NCBI GenBank assembly: GCA_036376245.1
Contig: DASVAS010000003.1
Location: 62,001 to 126,000 of the forward strand
Length of the DNA stretch: 64,000 nt
Direction: 5' to 3'
Source: DATARR01 sp036376245
GTDB taxonomy: Bacteria; Acidobacteriota; Thermoanaerobaculia; Multivoradales; UBA5704
Shown here: piece by piece, positions 50,541 to 57,396 of the stretch
Layout: each line of letters starts with the position of its first letter
How positions within the stretch are numbered: the stretch's first letter is position 1
Program-made: the position numbers and the translations under genes
Notes under the pieces: model-generated
Told to the model about the DNA's origin: nothing
What the model saw: only the letters and a program-made list of their open reading frames with translations
Databases searched by the model: none

Positions 50541-50712
50541 GTGCTCACCGTGGCCGAGCACGAGGAATTGCTTCGGTTGACGGAGCAAGTCGAAGGGCTG
50601 GACTCTCGAAGAGTTGCATCTGGCAGAGCTGGCACGCCTGCGCAAGACACCACCCTTCGTGCCCTTCTCAAAGATTTGGGAATCAAGCCACGACTCTATG
50701 CCAGACCAACGC
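50541..50712 (+). pseudogene. Frameshifted small antitoxin-like gene
   Basis: Frame one reads VLTVAEHEELLRLTEQVEGLD, a second frame continues LEELHLAELARLRKT, and the first resumes LRALLKDLGIKPRLYA. Put together this is a coherent helical ~55-residue protein of a type found in small two-gene loci; two compensating shifts break it. The order of frames is seen directly; the assignment is tentative. Confidence 0.4.
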
Positions 50713-50781
50713 GTGACTGCGGCACAAAGACGTGCCGTCGCCCTCCTTGTGTGTCTCTTGGATTCAGGGATACCCTGAGAT

Positions 50782-50810
50782 TTCAGGGAAGCGCTTTTGT
50801 CTATTATACT
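50782..50810 (+). promoter_or_regulatory. Candidate sigma-70 promoter of the 50884 gene
   Basis: TATACT at 50805-50810 is a near-consensus -10; TTCAGG 17 bp upstream is a poor -35. The 70-nt leader contains a CCCCC-TCCAAA-GGGGG hairpin just before the ribosome site AAAGGA. Confidence 0.4.
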
Positions 50811-50883
50811 GCTCATGGCTTCGCCGAAGCTCCCGTACACCTGAACAGCTCAGCCCCCTCCAAAGGGGGGAAAGGAATGCTAC

Positions 50884-51294
50884 ATGCGAATTGTCAAAGC
50901 AGCCGCTCTGTTGGTCGCTGTTTGTCTCTTCGTGCCTACGATGGTCCATGCCGCCCCCAACCCTGGGCCTTCGGTCGCCGGGTTTTTGGCCTCCTTGAGC
51001 GCGGAGGTCGCGTCAGGACTTGAGGGAGTGGGCTTGCCGCCGGTGATCCAGTTGACCTGCACCGACACTGCTTGGTGCGGAAGCAGCGGCACCTCGGTCA
51101 CCTGTTCGGGGGTGACGTGCGGACCTGCCGTTGACCAGTACTGTGCGGGCGGTGTTCGGGGTTATGCAATTTGTAACGACGTGAGAATCTACTGCCCAGC
51201 GTGTCCCAGTACCTGCAACAAGAAGGCATGTGATCTCTCCTGCGGTGGACCGGGATACGGAGTTTGCTCCGGCAACAATTGCATCTGCCTGTAA
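50884..51294 (+). CDS. Secreted cysteine-rich protein
   Basis: 136 residues from ATG 50884. Signal peptide 1-24 (MVHAA). A short helical part (VAGFLASLSAEVASGLEG) then about 14 cysteines in the last 80 residues: TCTDTAWCGSSG, CSGVTCGP, YCPACPSTCNKKACDLSC, GVCSGNNCICL. Likely heavily disulfide-bonded after export. No family recognised; second such protein within 1.3 kb. Confidence 0.78.
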   Translation: MRIVKAAALLVAVCLFVPTMVHAAPNPGPSVAGFLASLSAEVASGLEGVGLPPVIQLTCTDTAWCGSSGTSVTCSGVTCGPAVDQYCAGGVRGYAICNDVRIYCPACPSTCNKKACDLSCGGPGYGVCSGNNCICL

Positions 51295-51407
51295 CATGGC
51301 CTTCCTGACCCGAGAGGGCGGTGCGTCTCGGTGCGCCACCCTCTCGGTCGGTCTCGGGAGGTCTTCGCGGCACCCTGTGCCTTCGAACGCTCGAAAAACC
51401 GATTGAC

Positions 51408-51480
51408 CGGGCCTCCTCACCACGGGTTGAAACCCATGGCTACGTGCCGGCGCCCACAAGGGGCGCTTCCCCCACCCTCC
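51408..51480 (-). repeat. REP family II, copy D
   Basis: Reverse-orientation unit with CCACGGGTTGAAACCCATGG and GGCGCCCACAAGGGGCGC; the third hairpin is missing. It lies in the 414-bp gap before ligA, 4.3 kb from the transposase. Confidence 0.8.
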
Positions 51481-51524
51481 CGGACGAAATACACAGTTCC
51501 AGCGAGCCTTGGCGCGCTCGATCA

Positions 51525-51640
51525 AGCCGCCGAACGGGCGGCGCCAAGCCGAACTTCACGGCTCGCGTAGACCAGCGCAAGGCCCATCAGGGCGAGCAGG
51601 CTCGCGGCGGCTCCGCTCACCTGAGCCTCGCTCGACCGCT
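51525..51640 (-). pseudogene. Fragment of the same membrane-protein gene as 50100-50520
   Basis: Minus-strand reading gives SGAAASLLALMGLALVYASR then EVRLGAA, over 80% identical at DNA level to the 3' end of the pseudogene at 50100-50520. Only the last helix is present. Confidence 0.6.
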
Positions 51641-51708
51641 CGCCCACAAGAGACCTGGGACGGGAAGAGCTGTTAAAGTCCTCCGCTGTTTCGACGGAGG
51701 CAACGCTG

Positions 51709-53748
51709 ATGACCCGGGAGCAGGCCGTCGCGCGGATCGACAAGTTGCGGAGCGAGATCCGGCACCACGATTATCTCTATTACGTCGAAGACCGTCCCGA
51801 AGTCTCCGACGAGCAGTACGACAAGCTCTATCGCGAGTTGGTGGCCCTGGAGGAGCGGTTCCCCGACCTCGTCTCGGACGACTCCCCCACCCAGCGCGTC
51901 GCCGGCTCGCCCCTCGACGGCTTCCCCACCATCGAGCACGCCGCGCCCATGCTCTCCCTGGAATCCCACCAGGACGAGGACACCCTGCGTCGCTTCGACG
52001 AGCGCCTGCGCAAGGGCCTGGGACCGGACACGCCGGTCGAGTACGTCCTCGAACCCAAGCTGGACGGCCTGTCGGTCGAGCTGGTCTACCGCGACGGCGC
52101 GCTGCTCCAGGCCTCGACCCGCGGCGACGGCCGCAAGGGTGAGGGGATCACCGCCAACGTGCGCACCCTGTCCAGCGTCCCCCTGCGGCTGCGCGAGACC
52201 AAGCGCCCGGCGCCCCCGTTCCTGGCCGTGCGGGGCGAGATCATCATGCCCGCCTCCGCCTTCGACAAGCTCAACGAGGGGCTCCTCGCCGAAGGCAAGG
52301 AGCCGTTCGCCAACCCGCGCAACGCCGCCGCCGGCACCGTCCGCCAGCTCGATCCCCAGGTCACCGCCTCCCGCACCCTCCACCTCTATGCCTACGACAT
52401 CCTGGCCTCCGAGGGGCTGGACGGCCTGGCGACCCAGTGGGACGTCCTCGCCGCCCTCCGCGACTGGGGCCTCAAGGTCAACGAGCGGGTGAAGAAGGCG
52501 AAGACCCTGGACGACATCCTCGCCTACCACGGCGGCCTGGAGTCCGAGCGGGACGACCTCGGCTACGAGATCGACGGCGTCGTCATCAAGCTGAACGACC
52601 TGGAGGACCGCGAGACCCTGGGCTGGACCGCCCGCCATCCGCGCTGGGCCTTCGCCTTCAAGTTCCCGCCCCGCAAGGAGGTCACCCGCATCCTCTCCAT
52701 CCTGCCGTCTGTCGGCCGCACCGGCGTGGTGACTCCCGTGGCGATCATGCTGCCGGTGGAGATCGGCGGCGTGACGGTCGCCCGCGCCACCCTGCACAAC
52801 CGCGAAGAGATAGCGCGCAAGGACGTCCGCGAGGGGGACCGCGTGCGCGTGCAGCGGGCCGGCGACGTGATCCCGCAGGTGATCGAGCGCATCGAGGAGC
52901 CGGACCGCGAGCGGGGTCCCGAGTGGCGGATGCCCGAGCGCTGCCCCTCCTGCGACACCAGGCTCACCGAGCGCGGCCCGTTCACCGTCTGCCCCAACAG
53001 CTTCGAGTGCCCGGCCCAACTCGCCGGCCGCATCGTCCATTTCGCCTCCCGCGACGCCCTGGACGTCGAGGGGCTGGGGGACGAGACCTCCAAGCTGTTC
53101 GTGGCCCGGGGGATGGTGAAGAACCTCCCGGACCTGTTCGAGATCCGCCCCGACCAGCTCATGGAGCTGGAGGGTTTCGCCGAGAAGTCCGCCAACAAGC
53201 TGGTGGACGCCCTGCGCAAGGCGGCGACGGACACCGAGCTGCCGCGCTTCCTCTACGGCCTGGGCATCCCCGAGGTGGGGGTGGCCGTGGCGCGCGACCT
53301 CGCCCGCCACTTCGGCGCCTTCTCCCGGCTGCGCGCGGCGGACGAGGACGCCCTGCAGGAGGTCTCCGGCGTGGGGCCGCGGATGGCCGAGCAGATCACC
53401 TCGTTCTTCCGCGAGCCGCACAACGCGGCGGTGCTCGACGAGCTGGTCTCCAAGGTGAGCCTGAAGGAGACGGAGCCGTCCGCTCCGGCCGCGGGCTCCG
53501 TATTACCTCTTGCGGGGCAGAAGTGGGTCTTCACCGGCGGCCTCTCCCGCCTCTCCCGCCGCGACGCCCAGGCGCATGTCGAGAAGCTGGGCGCCCGCGC
53601 CACCGGCTCCGTGAGCAAGTCGACCGACGTCGTGGTGGTCGGCGAAGACGCCGGCTCCAAGGCCGACGACGCCCGCAAGCTGGGGATCCAGACCATGAAC
53701 GAAGAGGAGTTCCTGGCCTTCCTGCAAGGGAATGGGGTGGATGTCTAG
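51709..53748 (+). CDS. ligA: NAD-dependent DNA ligase LigA
   Basis: 679 residues from ATG 51709 with GGAGG upstream. Ia domain (1-70) with the YYVEDRPEVSDEQYD NMN-binding motif; adenylation domain with Lys117 in EPKLDGLS; OB fold (about 320-400); zinc finger CPSCDTRL...CPNSFECPAQ; helix-hairpin-helix repeats (about 440-590); BRCT domain (590-679, KWVFTGGLSRLSRRDAQAHV). Standard bacterial length and complete motifs. Seals nicks in replication and repair. Confidence 0.98.
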   Translation: MTREQAVARIDKLRSEIRHHDYLYYVEDRPEVSDEQYDKLYRELVALEERFPDLVSDDSPTQRVAGSPLDGFPTIEHAAPMLSLESHQDEDTLRRFDERLRKGLGPDTPVEYVLEPKLDGLSVELVYRDGALLQASTRGDGRKGEGITANVRTLSSVPLRLRETKRPAPPFLAVRGEIIMPASAFDKLNEGLLAEGKEPFANPRNAAAGTVRQLDPQVTASRTLHLYAYDILASEGLDGLATQWDVLAALRDWGLKVNERVKKAKTLDDILAYHGGLESERDDLGYEIDGVVIKLNDLEDRETLGWTARHPRWAFAFKFPPRKEVTRILSILPSVGRTGVVTPVAIMLPVEIGGVTVARATLHNREEIARKDVREGDRVRVQRAGDVIPQVIERIEEPDRERGPEWRMPERCPSCDTRLTERGPFTVCPNSFECPAQLAGRIVHFASRDALDVEGLGDETSKLFVARGMVKNLPDLFEIRPDQLMELEGFAEKSANKLVDALRKAATDTELPRFLYGLGIPEVGVAVARDLARHFGAFSRLRAADEDALQEVSGVGPRMAEQITSFFREPHNAAVLDELVSKVSLKETEPSAPAAGSVLPLAGQKWVFTGGLSRLSRRDAQAHVEKLGARATGSVSKSTDVVVVGEDAGSKADDARKLGIQTMNEEEFLAFLQGNGVDV

Positions 53749-53805
53749 CCCGGTTTTCCCTGCCAGGACGGCAGCTCCCCCGGCCGCCCGAGAAGGGACC
53801 TCGAG

Positions 53806-54315
53806 ATGAAGCGCCTTGCATTCCTGATGATCGCCCTGATATCCCTCGGATTCGCCCTCGCCGGCTCCGTCGACGCCGACAGCCAGGCGCCCGCCGCGCG
53901 GAAAGGACCGAAAAAAGTGATCGAGAAAGTCAACAAGAGCAACGAGGAGTGGGAGAAGATCCTGCCGGCCGCCACCTACAAGGTCATGCGCGAGCACGGC
54001 ACGGAGCGGGCCTGGACGAGCCCGTTGAACGAGAACAAGAAGAAGGGCGTCTACGTCTGCGCCGCCTGCGGCCTGGAGCTCTTCAGCTCGGACACCAAGT
54101 TCGACTCCGGCACCGGCTGGCCGAGCTTCTGGGCGCCGATCGACCCCGGGCACGTCGGCACCACGGTGGACCGCAGCTTCTTCCAGGTCCGCACCGAGGT
54201 CCACTGCGCCCGCTGCGGCGGCCACCTCGGCCACGTCTTCCCGGACGGCCCCCCGCCGACCGGCCAGCGCTACTGCATGAACGGGGTGGCGCTGAAGTTC
54301 CAGGAAGCCAAGTAG
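53806..54315 (+). CDS. msrB: Peptide-methionine (R)-S-oxide reductase MsrB, exported
   Basis: 169 residues from ATG 53806. A signal peptide (1-25, MKRLAFLMIALISLGFALAG) and lysine-rich linker precede the MsrB domain: two zinc CxxC pairs (VCAACGLELF, CARCGGHLGHVF), FDSGTGWPSFW, and the catalytic Cys157 in RYCMNGVAL. Reduces methionine-R-sulfoxide in exported proteins; reductant unknown. Confidence 0.96.
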   Translation: MKRLAFLMIALISLGFALAGSVDADSQAPAARKGPKKVIEKVNKSNEEWEKILPAATYKVMREHGTERAWTSPLNENKKKGVYVCAACGLELFSSDTKFDSGTGWPSFWAPIDPGHVGTTVDRSFFQVRTEVHCARCGGHLGHVFPDGPPPTGQRYCMNGVALKFQEAK

Positions 54316-54561
54316 TCAGAGCTTCGTGCCCTTGGCCGCCTGCCCCCGGAGCAGGAAGGTCTTGGGGTACTTTCCTTCCCCACAGATCTTGAAAGAGCCG
54401 AAGTCCTTGTACCAGAGGCCCTCCGGGGCCTCTGGTTCGGACTCTCTCCACTCCTTCAGCTTGTAGAGATCTTCAGCGGTGATCTTCCGCTCGCGAAGGC
54501 GTTCGAACAGATGATCGCGCAGGGCGGGAGGTAGCTGGGTCCACTGGATCTTCGGCATCAT
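54316..54561 (-). CDS. Small basic protein, putative toxin of a pair
   Basis: 81 residues from ATG 54561, whose first bases overlap the stop of the RHH gene (ATGATG/TGA). IQWTQLPPALRDHLFERLRE then RKITAEDLYKLKEWRESEP, GLWYKDFGSFKICGEGKYPK. The compact basic C-terminus with FKICGEGKYPKTFLL resembles small single-domain toxins, but no named family is recognised. Position downstream of and coupled to an RHH protein is the main evidence. Confidence 0.65.
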   Translation of the reverse strand: MMPKIQWTQLPPALRDHLFERLRERKITAEDLYKLKEWRESEPEAPEGLWYKDFGSFKICGEGKYPKTFLLRGQAAKGTKL

Positions 54562-54815
54562 TCACCGAAGGTCATGCGGGCCAATTCTTCCTTCAGGCGA
54601 CTCTGCTCCTCCGGCTCCTCGCTCTTTGCCAGTTGGTCAGCCAGGTCGAAGAAGCGCTGCCGTTCCCTCTCCCGGGCCTCCAGACCAGACTCGATCAGCG
54701 TCACGAGGATGCGGTTCGCGCTCATGTGGTTCGACTTTGCCAGCGACTTGATGCGGCGGGCGAGTCTCGGCGGAAGGCTGACGCTTTGACGGACCGGTTT
54801 CTCAACGATGGCCAT
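54558..54815 (-). CDS. Ribbon-helix-helix antitoxin-like protein
   Basis: 85 residues from ATG 54815. VEKPVRQSVSLPPRLARRIK then SLAKSNHMSANRILVTLIES is an RHH DNA-binding domain; the acidic tail (LAKSEEPEEQSRLKEELARM) would bind the partner. Upstream and overlapping with the 81-residue gene, as for type II antitoxins. Probably autoregulatory. Confidence 0.78.
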   Translation of the reverse strand: MAIVEKPVRQSVSLPPRLARRIKSLAKSNHMSANRILVTLIESGLEARERERQRFFDLADQLAKSEEPEEQSRLKEELARMTFGE

Positions 54816-54957
54816 GGCTTCACGATACAGCAAGTTGAACCATCATGCACCAGAATAGGTGGCCGGAGAGGCATCGGCAACTATGTTCAACCTTGTTGTC
54901 GGCTCGCCGCCCCCTCGTTCGTCCTGGGATCGAACGGCACGACAAGGAGAAGAAACC

Positions 54958-55404
<447 letters not shown>

Positions 55405-55509
55405 GCACCGCTATTACAGAAAAGTTACGTCTCCCCCGGACCTCCTCCCGCCGCCGCCGTTGTAGGATCGGATCGCCCCCCCTCGGCGGGTCTCAACAGG
55501 AGGTCTGGG

Positions 55510-56808
55510 ATGTCCAGGATCGCACGACCGTCCACCGCTCTCGCCCTCATCCTCGCCACGGCCGCGCTCGCCATGGCTGCGGAATCCTCGCCGGACTGGC
55601 CCCAGTGGCGCGGCCCCAACCGCGACGCCGTGGCCAGGGAGTCCGGACTGCTCACCCAGTGGCCCGAAGCCGGGCCGCCGCTGGCCTGGAAGGCGAGCGG
55701 GCTGGGCGGCGGATTCTCCAGCCTCGCCATCTCCGGCGGCCGCATCTACACCCTCGGCGACCGCCAGGGCAACCAGGAGCTGGTGGCGATGAACCTGGCG
55801 GACGGCAAGATCCTCTGGACCGCCAAGGTCGGTCCCATCTGGGAGGACGAGTACGGCGGCCCGCGGGGGACGCCGACGGTCGACGGCGACCGGGTCTACG
55901 CGCTCGGCAGCGACGGCGACCTGGTCTGCGTGCAGGCGGCCACCGGCAAGGAGGTGTGGCGGAAGAACCTGGGCCGCGACTTCGGCGGCCGGGTGATGTC
56001 GAGCTGGAAGTGGGCCGAATCCCCCCTGGTGGACGGCGACCGGGTGATCGTGACGCCCGGCGTCTCCGCCGCCACCCTCGTGGCCCTGGACAAGAAGACC
56101 GGCAAGGAGGTCTGGCGCGCCGCCACGCCGAGCCTCGGCGACCAGGGGCGCGACGGCGCCGGCTACTCCTCGGTGGTGATCTCCAACGGCGGCGGCGTCA
56201 AGCAGTACGTCCAGTTGACCGGCCGCGGGCTGGTCTCCGTGCGCACCCAGGACGGCAAGTTTCTCTGGGGCTACAACAAGGTCGCCAACAGCGTCGCGAA
56301 CATCTCGACGCCGGTCGTCCGGGGCGACCACGTCTTCGCTTCGACCGGCTACCAGACGGGCAGCGCCCTGCTGAAGCTGAGCAAATCCGGCGAGGGCGTG
56401 CAGGCGCAGGAGGTCTACTTCCTCCCCAGCAAGACGCTGCAGAACCACCACGGCGGCATGGTCCTGATCAACGACCACATCTACGGCGGCCACGGCCACA
56501 ACCGGGGCTACCCCATCTGTGTCGAGATGGCGAGCGGCAAGGTGGCCTGGGGCGGCGAGGGCATCGAGCCCGGCCACGGCGGCACCGGCTCCGCCGCCGT
56601 CACCGCCGCCGACGGCCACCTCTATTTCCGCTACCAGAACGGCCGCATGGCCCTGATCGAGGCCACGCCCCAGGGCTACAAGATGAAGGGCGCCTTCAGC
56701 ATCCCGGGGGTCAGCCACCCGAGCTGGGCCCACCCGGTGGTCGCCGGCGGCAAGCTGTACCTGCGCGAGCAGGACAACCTGTATGTGTACAACCTGAAGC
56801 GCGGGTAG
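55510..56808 (+). CDS. Secreted PQQ-like beta-propeller protein
   Basis: 432 residues from ATG 55510 (AGGAGG upstream). Signal peptide to about residue 23. PDWPQWRGPNRDAVARESGL is the usual start of PQQ-binding-like proteins; blades carry repeating motifs AMNLADGKILWTAKV, CVQAATGKEVWRKNL, ALDKKTGKEVWRAA. Complete propeller of about seven or eight blades. Shares the fold of BamB and quinoprotein dehydrogenases, but no catalytic residues for PQQ use are evident. Probably periplasmic binding or scaffold. Confidence 0.88.
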   Translation: MSRIARPSTALALILATAALAMAAESSPDWPQWRGPNRDAVARESGLLTQWPEAGPPLAWKASGLGGGFSSLAISGGRIYTLGDRQGNQELVAMNLADGKILWTAKVGPIWEDEYGGPRGTPTVDGDRVYALGSDGDLVCVQAATGKEVWRKNLGRDFGGRVMSSWKWAESPLVDGDRVIVTPGVSAATLVALDKKTGKEVWRAATPSLGDQGRDGAGYSSVVISNGGGVKQYVQLTGRGLVSVRTQDGKFLWGYNKVANSVANISTPVVRGDHVFASTGYQTGSALLKLSKSGEGVQAQEVYFLPSKTLQNHHGGMVLINDHIYGGHGHNRGYPICVEMASGKVAWGGEGIEPGHGGTGSAAVTAADGHLYFRYQNGRMALIEATPQGYKMKGAFSIPGVSHPSWAHPVVAGGKLYLREQDNLYVYNLKRG

Positions 56809-56970
56809 GCCCTCACCCCGACCCTCTCCCGCCCTCTCCCTCACCGGGAGAGGGCGCCCCCACCCCTCGAAAAAAGAGTCTCTGTACTTCTCCCTCCTCT
56901 CCCGGTGAGGGAGGGAGGGAGGGGTCGGGAGAGGAGGGTCGGGGAGGTGAGGGCCTCGCAGGGCATGCCG
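56808..56970. repeat. Dispersed inverted repeat, family I, copy 3
   Basis: Left arm CCCTCACCCCGACCCTCTCC at 56810, right arm ending GGTGAGGGCCTCGCAGGGC, inner CCGGGAGAGGGCG / CTCTCCCGGTGAGGG. More diverged than the other two copies. Adjoins the regulatory region of the following gene and could also end the PQQ transcript. Confidence 0.7.
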
Positions 56971-56989
56971 CTCCAGCCACCACTACCGC

Positions 56990-57053
56990 TCTGACACTCC
57001 TGACACTCCCTCTGACACTCCGGACACTTCTGACACTCTCCTGACACTGTCAG
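56990..57053 (+). promoter_or_regulatory. Activator-binding cluster 1 (CTGACA boxes)
   Basis: Six TGACAC/GGACAC boxes in 64 bp, ending in the perfect palindrome CTGACACTGTCAG at 57041-57053. Centre lies about 70 bp before the sigma-54 promoter at 57117, the distance usual for enhancer sites of sigma-54 activators. Confidence 0.7.
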
Positions 57054-57116
57054 GAGTTCACCCCCTCTTTTCCATGAAATCCATATATTTCAAAGACTTA
57101 CGGTTTTGACGCTACC

Positions 57117-57133
57117 TGGTACGCGCCTTGAAA
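57117..57133 (+). promoter_or_regulatory. Sigma-54 promoter P1
   Basis: TGGTACGCGCCTTGAAA has -24 TGGTAC and -12 TTGA with the required GG-N10-G spacing (GA for GC at -12). Forty bp upstream of it is homologous to the region upstream of P2 (CCATAT-TTTCA-GACTTACG), so P1 and P2 are a duplication 214 bp apart. Confidence 0.7.
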
Positions 57134-57141
57134 TAGGAGGA

Positions 57142-57196
57142 GAGACGTAGCCCTCCCCTATACAACTCTCCGGTAACGCCGGGGAGTTTTTTTTAT
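57142..57196 (+). ncRNA. Putative sigma-54-dependent small RNA, ~55 nt
   Basis: A transcript starting about 12 nt after the -12 of P1 would meet an intrinsic terminator at 57164-57196: AACTCTCCGG-TAACG-CCGGGGAGTT (10-bp stem, one U-G) then TTTTTT. No start codon lies inside. The 5' part is C-rich (GTAGCCCTCCCC), complementary to purine-rich ribosome sites. The end and promoter are seen; the RNA itself is inferred. Confidence 0.5.
57164..57196 (+). terminator. Intrinsic terminator after P1
   Basis: Stem AACTCTCCGG / CCGGGGAGTT, loop TAACG, followed by eight T. Separates P1 from P2, so P1 does not drive the downstream gene unless read-through occurs. Confidence 0.85.
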
Positions 57197-57216
57197 CCTC
57201 CCGAACCCCTCCACGT

Positions 57217-57263
57217 CTGACAGAGCCCCGGCGGCCTGACACGGGCTGTCACTGTTCTGACAG
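57217..57263 (+). promoter_or_regulatory. Activator-binding cluster 2 (CTGACA/TGTCAG)
   Basis: CTGACAG at 57217, the pair CTGACA-CGGGC-TGTCA at 57236-57251 and the pair CTGTCA-CTGTT-CTGACAG at 57246-57263. Same half-site as cluster 1, about 75-80 bp ahead of P2. Confidence 0.7.
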
Positions 57264-57330
57264 CTCCCGCCGCAGCTTCCGCCCGAACTGAAAATCCATA
57301 TTTTTCAGTGACTTACGATTTCAGGCCGCT

Positions 57331-57346
57331 TGGTACAGGCCTTGCC
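57331..57346 (+). promoter_or_regulatory. Sigma-54 promoter P2
   Basis: TGGTACAGGCCTTGCC: -24 GG (57332-57333) and -12 GC (57344-57345) separated by exactly 10 bp, a near-consensus site. Predicted start about 57358, leaving a ~40-nt leader to the ATG at 57397. Confidence 0.85.
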
Positions 57347-57396
57347 CTTCCGGGGAGTGTCTCGAATTGTTTTGAACCTCTTCCTGGGAGGAAGAA

